From: Gp1-AA145 sp050746025
Lineage (GTDB): Bacteria; Acidobacteriota; Terriglobia; Terriglobales; Acidobacteriaceae
Assembly: GCA_050746025.1 (NCBI GenBank)
Contig: JBOGLH010000069.1
Location: forward strand, 13,159 to 77,158
DNA: 64,000 nucleotides
Direction: 5' to 3'
The notes beneath the pieces were generated by a model that searched no databases, had not been told where the DNA came from, and was given only the letters and a program-made list of their open reading frames with translations. This document shows, piece by piece, positions 1 through 9,319 of this stretch (the first letter of the stretch is position 1; every line of letters starts with the position of its first letter). The translations under genes and the position numbers were made by a program.

Positions 1-160
1 CCGAGGGCGGCATGCTTTCGATAGAAGCCAGCCCATCGGCAAGCCGATTGACGCAACTGACGTCGACATGGTTTTTCCCTTCCGTCAACCGCAGGCGGAC
101 GAGGTCGGCATCACCGGGATTGTCTTCAATCAGCAGAACCTGCTTTGGGTAGTCAGTCAC
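1..160 (-). CDS. response regulator receiver protein (3' part beyond window)
   Basis: This is the N-terminal 53 residues of a CheY-like receiver; the gene runs off the left edge. It starts with GTG at 160, 1 nt after a good AGGAGAAACC ribosome site that overlaps the stop region of the preceding gene. The N-terminus has the beta1 strand and acidic pocket (VLLIEDNPGDADL) typical of receivers. The phospho-acceptor Asp lies outside the window. It is the last visible member of a phosphorelay operon on the minus strand. The family can be named from the N-terminus alone, but whether an output domain follows cannot be seen. Confidence 0.85.
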   Translation of the reverse strand, partial: MTDYPKQVLLIEDNPGDADLVRLRLTEGKNHVDVSCVNRLADGLASIESMPPS

Positions 161-168
161 GGTTTCTC

Positions 169-597
169 CTAGTCAGGAAGGCTGGCAAAACCACACCAGA
201 AATTTTCAATGGAGCGCACCGCCGAGAAGAACTGCCCTAGATTCCCCGGCTTGCTGACGTATGAGTTCGCGCCGAGCTCGTAACAGCGTGCAATGTCGCG
301 CGGGGCATGAGAAGTGGTGAAAATCACGACCGGTAAGTCGTTCAGCTCGGGATCAGCTTTTACTTCAGCCAGTACTGCCCGTCCGTCCTTACGAGGCAGG
401 TTGAGATCGAGGATGATGAGGTCGGGGCGGCTGGCTTCGGCAAACTGCCCGGAGCGATGCAGAAACTGTAGCGCCTGCTCGCCGTCATATACGGTACTCA
501 CCTGCGCGGGGCGCTCACTGGTCGCAAGGACCTCACAGGTCAGATTGGCGTCGGCCGGATTGTCATCGACTAAAAGTATTTTGTGTGCGGAGCTCAT
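169..597 (-). CDS. single-domain response regulator (Rcp1-like)
   Basis: A 142-residue stand-alone receiver with no output domain. The acidic pair is at D11-D12, the likely phospho-acceptor is D64 in the strand IILDLNLP, the switch Thr is at 94/95 and the conserved Lys is at K116 (SKP). The long alpha2-beta3 segment resembles the cyanobacterial-phytochrome partner Rcp1. The start lies 35 nt inside the 3' end of the upstream receiver-kinase, which suggests translational coupling. It probably shuttles phosphate from the neighbouring kinases; the partner specificity is inference. Confidence 0.92.
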   Translation of the reverse strand: MSSAHKILLVDDNPADANLTCEVLATSERPAQVSTVYDGEQALQFLHRSGQFAEASRPDLIILDLNLPRKDGRAVLAEVKADPELNDLPVVIFTTSHAPRDIARCYELGANSYVSKPGNLGQFFSAVRSIENFWCGFASLPD

Positions 598-1762
598 AGT
601 CTTCTGTCTTACCAGCTTTATCGGCTACTGCAGCGGGAAACGTGAACCGAAAGTTAGACCCACGACCCAATTCGGACTCGACCCAAATTTGTCCGCCGTT
701 GTGCTCGACGATTTTTTTGCAGATAGCCAGCCCCACACCGTTACCTGGGTACTCAGTCCGGGTATGCAGCCGCTGGAAAATCTTGAAAACCAGGTCTTTG
801 TGGTCCTCCGCAATGCCGATGCCATTGTCGGAGACCGAAAACAGCCATTCCCGGCTTTTTTGTTCTGCGGATATGGTGATGCTGGGGTTTCCTGTGGCGC
901 GAAATTTGATGGCATTGGCAAGCAGGTTTTGGAACAACTGCACGACCTGGAAGCGGTCAGCCAGAATCGTGGGCAGAGGACTACAGGTAACAGTTACCCC
1001 GTGCTCTTTCAGCGCGAGATCCAAATTCTTCAAAACTTCGTTAACGGCAGAGTTAACATCTGTTGGCGCGGGGACCATGCCGTTGCGTCCTACACGAGAA
1101 AACGCCAGCAGATCTTCGAGCAGCGCCTGCATCCGGGTGGCGCCTTCGACCGCATAGCCGATGTAACGGTCAGCGGCTGAATCGAGCTTGCCCTGATAGC
1201 GCTCCGACAGCAATTGCGTGTATGCGGCGACCATGCGAAGCGGCTCCTGCAAATCGTGGGAAGCAACATAGGCGAACTGTTCCAGGTCGCAATTGGAGCG
1301 GGCCAGTTCCTCGATTTTATTGGCGAGTTGCTCCTGTGCCCGGGCGCGCTCCTGGCGCAGACGAACCTCTTCCAGCGCCCGGCGAACTGAAATAGACAGC
1401 CGGGCGAGGTGGTCTTTTAATACATAATCCATCGCGCCCTGCTTGACGCATTCGACCGCGGTCTCGCTGTTCAACGCTCCAGTTACAAGGATCAGCGGAG
1501 TGCTAAGACTGCTTTCGCGCACGATGTCAAGGGTGTCCATGCCGCGAAAATTCGGCAGGCTGTAATCCGCGAGAATAACGTCATATGAATTTTGTCCCAG
1601 GCGCTCGCGCACCTGTTCACGGGTGTCCACTATGTCGGCGGCAACATCAAAGCCGCCGCGGCGCAACTCGGCTACTTCGATTTCCGCATCGGCGCGACTG
1701 TCCTCGATCAATAGCACCCGCAGCCGGTTTTGGCTGGATCCATTTTTGGGGGAGGCTGTCAT
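563..1762 (-). CDS. receiver-histidine kinase hybrid
   Basis: A 399-residue protein with a receiver at the N-terminus (about 15-130; phospho-site D66 in LADYSLP, Lys K116), a short coiled linker, a HisKA domain with H169 (ASHDLQEPLR) and a C-terminal HATPase (NLLANAIKF N-box, DNGIGI, GNGVGLA). The domain order is that of a kinase controlled by its own receiver rather than a classical hybrid. The ATG at 1762 is chosen because it forms an ATGA overlap with the stop of the upstream regulator; a longer frame to 1822 would only add shadow sequence. No membrane segment is seen, so it is cytoplasmic. Confidence 0.93.
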   Translation of the reverse strand: MTASPKNGSSQNRLRVLLIEDSRADAEIEVAELRRGGFDVAADIVDTREQVRERLGQNSYDVILADYSLPNFRGMDTLDIVRESSLSTPLILVTGALNSETAVECVKQGAMDYVLKDHLARLSISVRRALEEVRLRQERARAQEQLANKIEELARSNCDLEQFAYVASHDLQEPLRMVAAYTQLLSERYQGKLDSAADRYIGYAVEGATRMQALLEDLLAFSRVGRNGMVPAPTDVNSAVNEVLKNLDLALKEHGVTVTCSPLPTILADRFQVVQLFQNLLANAIKFRATGNPSITISAEQKSREWLFSVSDNGIGIAEDHKDLVFKIFQRLHTRTEYPGNGVGLAICKKIVEHNGGQIWVESELGRGSNFRFTFPAAVADKAGKTEDYELRTQNTFSR

Positions 1763-2235
1763 GGCTGAGTCGCCGCCATAGACAAGGGATTGGATAACGG
1801 GTGCTGATTGATGACAATCCAATACAGTCCTGTGCTTTTCACAATTTCCCGGAACTGATCAAAGTCCACCGGCTTCTGGATATAGCTGTTGGCGCCCAAG
1901 TTATAGCTCGCGACCAAATCCCGTTCCTCGCGGGACGCGGTGAGCACAACGATGGGCACGCACTTAGTTCGAGTATCGTTCTTAACTATTTTTAGTACTT
2001 CGAGTCCGGTTAACTTAGGTAATTTCAAATCGAGTAAGACCAACCGTGGCGGATGTTCGAAGCTGCGGTCTTTGAAACGCCCGGTGCAAAACAAGAACTC
2101 GATTGCTTCTTCGCCGTCGCGCACCGTGAAAATGTTATTGGCGAGGTGCTCGCGCCGGAGGGCGTGCAACGTAAGCTCAAGATCATCGGGATTGTCTTCC
2201 ACCAGCAGAATGTCCATTTCGTTATGCATAGTCAT
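1759..2235 (-). CDS. single-domain response regulator (Rcp1-like)
   Basis: A 158-residue receiver. The acidic pocket is LLVEDNPDD, the phospho-acceptor D69 lies in VLLDLKLP, and the Thr (VLTAS) and Lys (IQKP) follow. There is no output domain. The ATG at 2235 has GGAG 7 nt upstream and lies inside the last codons of the sensor kinase (14-nt overlap). Its stop overlaps the next gene by ATGA. The tight spacing implies co-translation with the kinase in front and the receiver-kinase behind, so a linear phosphorelay is likely. Confidence 0.93.
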   Translation of the reverse strand: MTMHNEMDILLVEDNPDDLELTLHALRREHLANNIFTVRDGEEAIEFLFCTGRFKDRSFEHPPRLVLLDLKLPKLTGLEVLKIVKNDTRTKCVPIVVLTASREERDLVASYNLGANSYIQKPVDFDQFREIVKSTGLYWIVINQHPLSNPLSMAATQP

Positions 2236-5077
2236 AAGATTTCTCCGCAACCGCCGCGCCGCTGTTAGCTGGCGTCGACGCCACAACGTTCAGGCGCATA
2301 TAAAAGGTCGCGCCTTTGTCGGTTTCAGCTTCCGCCCAAATACGACCGCCATGTTTCTGGACGATGCGCTGCACCGTGGCCAATCCAACCCCGGTGCCTT
2401 CGAAGTCTTCGGCGCGGTGCAGCCGCTGAAAGACGCCAAATAGCTTATCGGCATATTTCATGCTGAAGCCCACTCCGTTGTCGCGGACACAGACCACCTG
2501 CTCACCTGCGATCTGGTCGACAGAAACTTCGATTACTGCATTGGCGCGGGGACGGGTGTACTTCACGGCATTCGAAAGCAAGTTTTGAAACACCACTTTG
2601 AGCAGGGCTGGATCACCATCCACGTAAGGCAGCTTGCCGATCTTCAATTCAATCTTGCGGCCTTCCAAGTCCGGTGCGAGATCAGCGATGACGTCTTTAA
2701 CGACGGAGTCGAGGCCGGTGACTTGCAGCCTGAGCTCGTGCCTTCCGATGCGTGCCAGGTTGAGGAGATCGTCGACGAGGGTACCCATGCGCCGGGTTCC
2801 ATCCTGGATCCGTCCTAAATAATGAAGCCCTTCCTCCGAGAGCGAACTCCCGCAAGTCTCGCCTAGCATTTTGGAGAACCCGGCAATATGACGGAGTGGC
2901 GCGCGGAGATCGTGCGAGACGGAGTAGGTGAAGGCCTCGAGTTCCTTATTAGCGGCTTCAAGTTGAACTGTGCGTTGAATGACTCTCTGTTCGAGCTCAT
3001 CATTGAGTTTGCGAATTTCCCGCTCGTCCGCTCTTCTCTGGGTTACGTCACGGAATGCCGCCACTCCGCCGCGCACCACGCCGTGAGCGTCTGTTAATGG
3101 TCCGGCAGTAACCTCAATCCAGTTGCCCTCGTCAACTTCGGGGTTGCGAACAAACATCTGGGTGCTGCTGGCTTCGCCGCGAAGAGCTCGTACCAGTGGA
3201 ATTTGATCTGCTGGAAAAGGAGTAACCATGTCTGCCATATAAAGGCCGTAGTACCCGGTCCATTCCTGACTGGGAAGATCTGTTGCCCCCAAGCCAAGAA
3301 TCTTCTTCGCCACCGGGTTCCAGATTACGAATTTTCCGTTTTCATCAACCGCGACTAAGCCCTCGGCCATGCTGTCGAGCACGGAGCGGAGCATCAGCGT
3401 TTGATTTTCTAGCTCTTTCTGGGAGCGCGCCAGCTCTTCCTCCGCCTGCTTACGCTCGGTGATATCCGTGTTAGCTTCCAGAATGCGCACCGGCCGGCCT
3501 TGGGGATCGCGATGCAAAACCCAGACACTTGCGACTACGAAGTGGCTGCCGTCCTTCCTGCGGTGTACGAGTTCACCTTCCCAGGTTCCGTCACGGTAGA
3601 ATTTGGCTTCGATTTGCTCCAATGGCTCGGGAAACTGGGTTTGAAGCAGCTCGTGAGCCACTCGACCGAGCGCTTCCCTCCGGGTGTGGCCGTAGAGCTT
3701 TTCGGCCCCGAGATTCCAAAGGACAATGTGTCCGTTGGTATCGCGTACCATCACCTGCGCGAGATTCAAAACCTCGGTCTGTTCTTGCAACCTTTCTTCC
3801 GCTAGCTTGCGCTCGGTAATGTCGGCACGGATCGCGACATATTGCCGTGGTTTCCCCTCAGTCCCAAGAAACGGCACAATGGTCGTATCTACCCAATACA
3901 GCGAACCGTCCTTGGCTCGATTCTTAATCTCGTCATGCCACACCTTCCCATTCGCGATGGTGTGGTACATCCCTTGGAAAAATTCCTTTGGGTGGTGGCT
4001 GGAGTTGAGGATGCGGTGATTCTGCCCGATCAGTTCCTCTTTTGAATACTTGCTGATAGCGCAAAACTTGTCGTTCACGTAGGTGATGGTGCCCTGAACG
4101 TCGGTGATAGCTACGATGGCGTGCTGATCCAGGGCAAATTTTTGATCGGCCAGCTCTTTGAGAGCGGCCTCCGTCGCAACCAGGCTTTCTTTTGCCGCTT
4201 CTTCCGCTCGCTGGCGTTCCGTTATATCTCGTGCGATGTTGGAAGCACCGACAATCGCACCCTCGCTGGTCCTGATCGGAGAAACCGTCACCGATACGTC
4301 AATCTTTGTGCCATCTCTTCGGACTCGAACGGTCTCGAAATGTTCCACCCTCTCCCCGCGACCAACGCGTCCCAGAATGTTTGATTCCTCATTCGCACGA
4401 TCCGGAGGCAAGAGCATACGCATGGGTTTGCCAACCGCTTCAGAGGATGAATATCCGAATAACCTCTTAGCGCCTGGATTCCATCCGGTAATGATCCCGC
4501 TGAGGGTCTTACTGATGATGGCGTCCTCAGATGACTCGATCACCGCCGCCAGTCGTCCGCGCACTTCCGCCGCCTGCTCACGATCGATTATTTCCGCTTC
4601 CAATTTCCGGTTGGTTTCCTGCAAATGCATTTGCGCGGGCAGGGAGATAATTCTCGGCACCAAGGGCATGAGCGCTATCGCGGTGGCCACGGATACCATG
4701 GCCGTAAACGCCTTGATCACCCCAGAAAGCAGATAGGTGCCATGCCAGACGGTCCAGACTTCCATCAAGTGTGTGGTGCCGCAGCCCAGAATGAAGAGAC
4801 CGAACATCCAGAAGATCCAATTGAAAGGAACGTCGCGGCGCTTTCGAACCAGGTAAATCAGAGCGATCGGAATGCAGTAGTAAGAAAGTGTGATGAGACT
4901 GTCCGAGATGACGTGTAACCACACGATCTTCGGATTCCACAGATAGCAGGTTCCGTGGGGCAGAAAATCCGACGAAAATAGCCGCTTAAGAAGATCCAAA
5001 ATCTCAGCCTCACTGGACAACAACCGAAAACAAACCGCTCGATCGGCGCATGGATGCAATGTCCGGCAACTTACCAT
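2222..5077 (-). CDS. ethylene-receptor-like multi-PAS sensor histidine kinase
   Basis: 951 residues. Residues about 50-140 form three hydrophobic segments matching the plant ETR1 / cyanobacterial ethylene-binding domain, including the copper ligands C99 and H103 (GCGTTH). Four PAS/PAC modules follow (about 175-290, 315-425, 435-545, 560-685), each ending in a DITER-like PAC motif, then a coiled coil, HisKA with H722 (VSHDLRAPLR) and HATPase (NLLSNAVKY, DNGVG, GTGVGLA). It heads the operon with two stand-alone receivers and a receiver-kinase. The ATG at 5077 has no visible ribosome site; a TTG at 4999 preceded by GAGG would give a protein starting just before the usual family N-terminus and may be the true start. 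Confidence 0.93.
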   Translation of the reverse strand: MVSCRTLHPCADRAVCFRLLSSEAEILDLLKRLFSSDFLPHGTCYLWNPKIVWLHVISDSLITLSYYCIPIALIYLVRKRRDVPFNWIFWMFGLFILGCGTTHLMEVWTVWHGTYLLSGVIKAFTAMVSVATAIALMPLVPRIISLPAQMHLQETNRKLEAEIIDREQAAEVRGRLAAVIESSEDAIISKTLSGIITGWNPGAKRLFGYSSSEAVGKPMRMLLPPDRANEESNILGRVGRGERVEHFETVRVRRDGTKIDVSVTVSPIRTSEGAIVGASNIARDITERQRAEEAAKESLVATEAALKELADQKFALDQHAIVAITDVQGTITYVNDKFCAISKYSKEELIGQNHRILNSSHHPKEFFQGMYHTIANGKVWHDEIKNRAKDGSLYWVDTTIVPFLGTEGKPRQYVAIRADITERKLAEERLQEQTEVLNLAQVMVRDTNGHIVLWNLGAEKLYGHTRREALGRVAHELLQTQFPEPLEQIEAKFYRDGTWEGELVHRRKDGSHFVVASVWVLHRDPQGRPVRILEANTDITERKQAEEELARSQKELENQTLMLRSVLDSMAEGLVAVDENGKFVIWNPVAKKILGLGATDLPSQEWTGYYGLYMADMVTPFPADQIPLVRALRGEASSTQMFVRNPEVDEGNWIEVTAGPLTDAHGVVRGGVAAFRDVTQRRADEREIRKLNDELEQRVIQRTVQLEAANKELEAFTYSVSHDLRAPLRHIAGFSKMLGETCGSSLSEEGLHYLGRIQDGTRRMGTLVDDLLNLARIGRHELRLQVTGLDSVVKDVIADLAPDLEGRKIELKIGKLPYVDGDPALLKVVFQNLLSNAVKYTRPRANAVIEVSVDQIAGEQVVCVRDNGVGFSMKYADKLFGVFQRLHRAEDFEGTGVGLATVQRIVQKHGGRIWAEAETDKGATFYMRLNVVASTPANSGAAVAEKSYDYA

Positions 5078-5284
5078 CGTCAGAAATTTTTGTTAACTTG
5101 AGCTGCGAAGGCGTGACAGGACAGCTTGGGCGTATCAAACAGACATGACCTGACGGTTGAGCCCACAGGATTAGCTAGGCAATTCGAAGAGTATTTCTTC
5201 TCAACCCCGGAACTTTGCTGAAATGAATAACGTAGATAGGCGAGTGATGTAGTGTGTCCGAATTGGAAATGGGAGCGTTCTAGG

Positions 5285-6877
5285 ATGGTCACAACTACTG
5301 TGGATCGACCGACGCCGAGCCGGGTCCGCTGGTCGCCAATGATGAACGGCATGGCGATAATTTGGGCAATCGCTCTGGCCAAGTTTCTCTTTCATCTCTA
5401 TTTCAACAACCGTTACGGATATTTTCGCGACGAATTTGATTACATGTCTTGCGGCGATCACCTGGCCTGGGGATACGTCGATCAACCGCCGCTCATTCCT
5501 TTTCTAATCCATGTTTCGCGCGCTCTGCTCGGCGACTCATTGCGGGCGGTTCGCTTCGTTCCGGCGCTGGCTTCGTCATTGCTCGTCGTGCAAACGGCAT
5601 TGATTGCTCGTGAACTCGGCGGGAAGACGTTTGCCCTCCTACTCATCGCGATAACCATTTTGATTGCTCCGCAATATTTATCCAATGGAAGTTTACTGGG
5701 CACGAATTGTCTGGAGCCGAATCTGTGGATGGCTTGCGCCTACTTCATGATTCTCGCCATCAAGCGAAACAATCCGCGTTACTGGGTATGGGTCGGAGTG
5801 TTTGCCGGAGTCGGCCTGGAGGAGAAGTATTCAATTGCGTTCTTTGTTTTTAGCAATGTTGTCGGCTTGTTGCTGACCGAGCAGCGGCGCGTGTTTTTCA
5901 CCAAATGGATTTGGCTGGGAGGTTTGGCCGGATTCCTGATCTTTCTGCCTAACCTGCTGTGGAACATTCATTACCACTGGCCATTTCTCGAGTTGATGCA
6001 CAATATCCGCGCTGAAGGGCGGGACGTGGTGCTGCCAGCCGGGCAATTTTTCGTTCAGCAGACACTGCTGCTGCATCCGGTGACTGCGCCGATCTGGATC
6101 ACGGGTTTAATCGCATTCTTCGTTTCGGAACGTTTGAGGCCGTACCGGGTATTAGGCTGGAGTTATCTGATCTGCTATGCGGTTTTTTTCGCGCTGCACG
6201 GCAAAAACTACTATCTGGCGCCGATTTATCCCATGTTGCTGGCTGCGGGCGCAGTGATGATCGAGACGGCATTGAGTGCGAGAGGCACCGCCGAGCGCTC
6301 AAAGCTGGGATGGTTGAAGCCCGTGATCGTGGTCATTCTGCTCGTCGCTGGTGCGCGTCTGGTTCCCATCGTCGTGCCAGTTTTGTCCCCAGACAAATTT
6401 ATTGCTTACACAAAAACTTTGCCCTTCAAATTGCCGGTGATGGAACACTCTCATGCACGCGCTGTCCTGCCGCAATGGTATGCCGACCAGTTCGGTTGGC
6501 AGGAAATCGTGGATGAAACTGCGGTCGCGTGGGACCAGCTCGCTCCCACCGAGCGTGAGGATTGCGGCATTTTTGCGCAGGACTACGGACAAGCGGGCGC
6601 GATTGATTTTCTGGGACGACGTTCCGGCTTACCGCGATCGCTGAGCGGAGATAAGACCTTCTTCCTTTGGGGGCCTCGCGGCTATTCCGGAAAGTGCTTG
6701 ATCGTGCTGGATGACACTCGCGAAAGCCTCGAACGACTTTTTCAGCGGGTCGATTACGTTGGCACCTCGGCCGATAATCCATGGGCGATGGAGAAACGCA
6801 TCGACGTGTTTATTTGCCATGGCCCGAAGTTTGGCACTTTGGCCCAGCTTTGGCCGAAATTGAAAAACTGGCGATAG
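5285..6877 (+). CDS. GT39-family membrane glycosyltransferase (ArnT/PMT-like)
   Basis: About 530 residues with some ten hydrophobic segments. The first periplasmic loop carries the acidic catalytic-type motif (YFRDEFDYMSCG then GYVDQPP), as in polyprenyl-phosphate-sugar dependent dolichyl/lipid-A type transferases. Family knowledge says it moves a sugar from a lipid carrier to a lipid or protein on the periplasmic side; donor and acceptor are unknown here. ATG 5285 is preferred (GGGAG about 10 nt upstream) over a GTG at 5252. The gene converges on the glucoamylase with only 6 nt between stops. Confidence 0.9.
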   Translation: MVTTTVDRPTPSRVRWSPMMNGMAIIWAIALAKFLFHLYFNNRYGYFRDEFDYMSCGDHLAWGYVDQPPLIPFLIHVSRALLGDSLRAVRFVPALASSLLVVQTALIARELGGKTFALLLIAITILIAPQYLSNGSLLGTNCLEPNLWMACAYFMILAIKRNNPRYWVWVGVFAGVGLEEKYSIAFFVFSNVVGLLLTEQRRVFFTKWIWLGGLAGFLIFLPNLLWNIHYHWPFLELMHNIRAEGRDVVLPAGQFFVQQTLLLHPVTAPIWITGLIAFFVSERLRPYRVLGWSYLICYAVFFALHGKNYYLAPIYPMLLAAGAVMIETALSARGTAERSKLGWLKPVIVVILLVAGARLVPIVVPVLSPDKFIAYTKTLPFKLPVMEHSHARAVLPQWYADQFGWQEIVDETAVAWDQLAPTEREDCGIFAQDYGQAGAIDFLGRRSGLPRSLSGDKTFFLWGPRGYSGKCLIVLDDTRESLERLFQRVDYVGTSADNPWAMEKRIDVFICHGPKFGTLAQLWPKLKNWR

Positions 6878-6883
6878 AGGTTG

Positions 6884-9283
6884 CTAGTCCTGGATGTTGA
6901 CCGAGAAGTCTGCGTCCTCCCAATGCTGCGCTTCAGGCCAATAAAAAGTAAATACCAATGCGTGTCCAGCGTCCATGCTGCTAGTAGGAAGGTCGGCGAC
7001 GTAAATTCCGAGGCCAGTGTTGCGGGCGGGCACGTCTTGGGATGTCTGCCAGCCATCATGGCTCCAATGCACGAGTGCTGGCGCCTGGGTAGCGATACGC
7101 AGTGTTTTTCCAGCCGGCACGACGCGGCATTTGTTGTTGAACCGCCACTCCCAATAAACTGCCTTACGCTTTTCGATCCGATAGCGTCTGACCGTTTGTG
7201 GCGGCTGGTCGAAGATTTTGCCATCTTTCAACGAGCGCACCAGCTTGATGTACTCGGAATGCGCCCACACCAGCGGGCAGGCTGAGCCAGACGCTTTGCC
7301 GAAAAACAGTTCGCGGTCGGGAATATCGGCTGCATCCCACACCTGCTCAGGTAAAAGCCGGCTTGTATTTGAAGACAAGCTCATAGTACGCAGCAGATCT
7401 TCGGCAGCCTGCTTATTTCCGGCATCAAGTTCGTAGTGCGCTCGTTCTCCAGAAAGCAGCGGCCACGGACGCCCCACACCGTTCCCGTCAAACGGCCCGC
7501 CGTCAGCATGTTCGCCATAGCCGTCGTCGTTGTAGCGATACCAACACGGACCTTGCGGCAGCTTCACCTTCAACAATGCGTCGACGACTTTGATGGTGTT
7601 GAGAATCTTTGGATCATCGGCGGCGCGCAAGCCAAAGCGCACCAGAGCGAAAGCATCCGGACTGATGACGTGTGAAGCCTGCTCGCGATCTTGTCCCGGC
7701 GGTCGATTCTTGATCGGAACGAAGCCTTCCGTGGGCGATGCCGCACAGTCTGTGTCAGGCGGCGCAATGCGGACGTAATAACCATCAACGCCGATCTGCC
7801 TCGCTAGTCCTCCGTTGGTGGAGTAAGTCCAGCGCTCGACGTTATCGTTCCAGCCATCGGCGAGATCGCGAAGATATACGGCTATGGCGGATTCCTTGAC
7901 TGCTTCGGCGAGGTCCGCGGCCGCCAGCAGACCGGCAATTTCGACTGCCAAAGTGAATGGGGAATAGCCAGCGTCTTCCTCCCACCGATCCTGTTGAGTG
8001 ACCGGCCCGTTGCAGGCGATGAAGCCAGCCGCGCGGCGCACCATGGACCACCAGCGCTGCAGATCTCCAAGTGAGGAGGCTTCGCGACGAAGCAGATCGA
8101 CTAACAAAATGGGAAAGGCGGCTTCGTCCATCTGTGATCCGCCCCAGTAGGCTCGGCCATCCAGCCACATGTTCTGCGGCCAGCGCCCGTCGGCCTCTTG
8201 CGTCGCCTCCAGATAATGCAGAACGCGCATAGCATCGCCCACCGCGCCCGCCGCAAGAAAACCCCCAGCTGTTTCCACTAAATCGCGGGGCCACACCAGG
8301 TGATAGCCACCGAGGTCTTCGTCGCCCTTGTTGAAACCCCACGGAATGGAGAGGCTGGCGATAACGCCGCCGAGAAAATCTTTGGACTCATGCGCGCGCA
8401 ATATCGCCGTGCTCGCCCGATATAGGTCATGGTCCCCGCCGCGATCGAGAGGCAGCAAGCTCTTCTGCCAGTTTCTCCATTGCGAAACGTAATCGCGAAA
8501 AAGTCCGTTGTAATCATCGAGCAGACTGGCGCGGGCTTGCTCAGCCGCTTCCGCCCAGATACCTCCGAAACCGAGCGCGAGGATAAATTCGCTGCCATTG
8601 GAGAGATCGATCTCACCCGTCAAGGCCACGTTGCCGTTTTCAGCCCGCGAATATTCTTGAGTCAACTGAAAATTGCGCGAGAGGTCTTGCCAGCCATCAG
8701 AGCGGCCGGCAAATCCCACCGACATTTTCTTCCATGGAACTGAGCAGGCGAGCGCGAGTGTAAGGCCTCCCGGAAATTCGGCGAAAAGCATGGGAACGCC
8801 TTTGTAGTCGCCGATCCAGCCGGTATTGTGGTCGCCGAAGTTTCCCAGGTGGGGAGCGAGGAGTGCGTACAGGCGATAAGTGGATTCCTTGGACGGTCTC
8901 TGCGCCGAGAAGCGAGTTTTCTGCAAAATCACGTTTCGGTGGGGATCAGCGAATATTTCTTTGTCGACGCGATACTTTCCGCCGAGTTCCGTATTCACTA
9001 GACGGAAGCCGGGAACTCCAGGTTCCACGGGAGTCACTTCAAATTTGCAATGCCTCTTTTCTTCAGAAAAAAAGCTTTCGCCGTCGGTGACCATCAATCC
9101 CAGGTCGCGGGTACATGCCATATCGACGCGCGGATAGTAAATTTCATTCAGAATGCCGTGGCTCAAGGTGAACCATACTCGGCTGCTGCGGTTCAGGGCA
9201 GTGCCGACGCCACTTTTGGCGCTTGAAGTCCAGCGCGGCGCAATGCCCGGCCATCCGGGCGCGGCAATGTTTGAATCGCTCAC
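6884..9283 (-). CDS. GH15 family glucoamylase / glucodextranase
   Basis: 799 residues: an N-terminal beta-sandwich of the bacterial glucoamylase type (about 15-270), an (alpha/alpha)6 GH15 catalytic domain (about 280-690) with WPRDLVE, DGRWPQNMWLDG and the WAHSEY motif whose Glu is the general base in the family, then a C-terminal beta domain (about 690-799). Predicted to release glucose from the non-reducing ends of alpha-glucans or dextrins. No signal peptide is visible, so it may act on internal glycogen or oligosaccharides. The start is GTG at 9283 with a weak ribosome site. It lies 36 nt after the hisA stop and may be read through from the his operon. Confidence 0.92.
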   Translation of the reverse strand: MSDSNIAAPGWPGIAPRWTSSAKSGVGTALNRSSRVWFTLSHGILNEIYYPRVDMACTRDLGLMVTDGESFFSEEKRHCKFEVTPVEPGVPGFRLVNTELGGKYRVDKEIFADPHRNVILQKTRFSAQRPSKESTYRLYALLAPHLGNFGDHNTGWIGDYKGVPMLFAEFPGGLTLALACSVPWKKMSVGFAGRSDGWQDLSRNFQLTQEYSRAENGNVALTGEIDLSNGSEFILALGFGGIWAEAAEQARASLLDDYNGLFRDYVSQWRNWQKSLLPLDRGGDHDLYRASTAILRAHESKDFLGGVIASLSIPWGFNKGDEDLGGYHLVWPRDLVETAGGFLAAGAVGDAMRVLHYLEATQEADGRWPQNMWLDGRAYWGGSQMDEAAFPILLVDLLRREASSLGDLQRWWSMVRRAAGFIACNGPVTQQDRWEEDAGYSPFTLAVEIAGLLAAADLAEAVKESAIAVYLRDLADGWNDNVERWTYSTNGGLARQIGVDGYYVRIAPPDTDCAASPTEGFVPIKNRPPGQDREQASHVISPDAFALVRFGLRAADDPKILNTIKVVDALLKVKLPQGPCWYRYNDDGYGEHADGGPFDGNGVGRPWPLLSGERAHYELDAGNKQAAEDLLRTMSLSSNTSRLLPEQVWDAADIPDRELFFGKASGSACPLVWAHSEYIKLVRSLKDGKIFDQPPQTVRRYRIEKRKAVYWEWRFNNKCRVVPAGKTLRIATQAPALVHWSHDGWQTSQDVPARNTGLGIYVADLPTSSMDAGHALVFTFYWPEAQHWEDADFSVNIQD

Positions 9284-9319
9284 GGTGAGTTCCGGCCCCG
9301 GCGTTCGCGCCGGCGCAGA

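Noticed and set aside
314..1180. 288-codon open frame on the plus strand
   Set aside because: Lies opposite the receiver and receiver-kinase genes, which have clear motifs; it has none.
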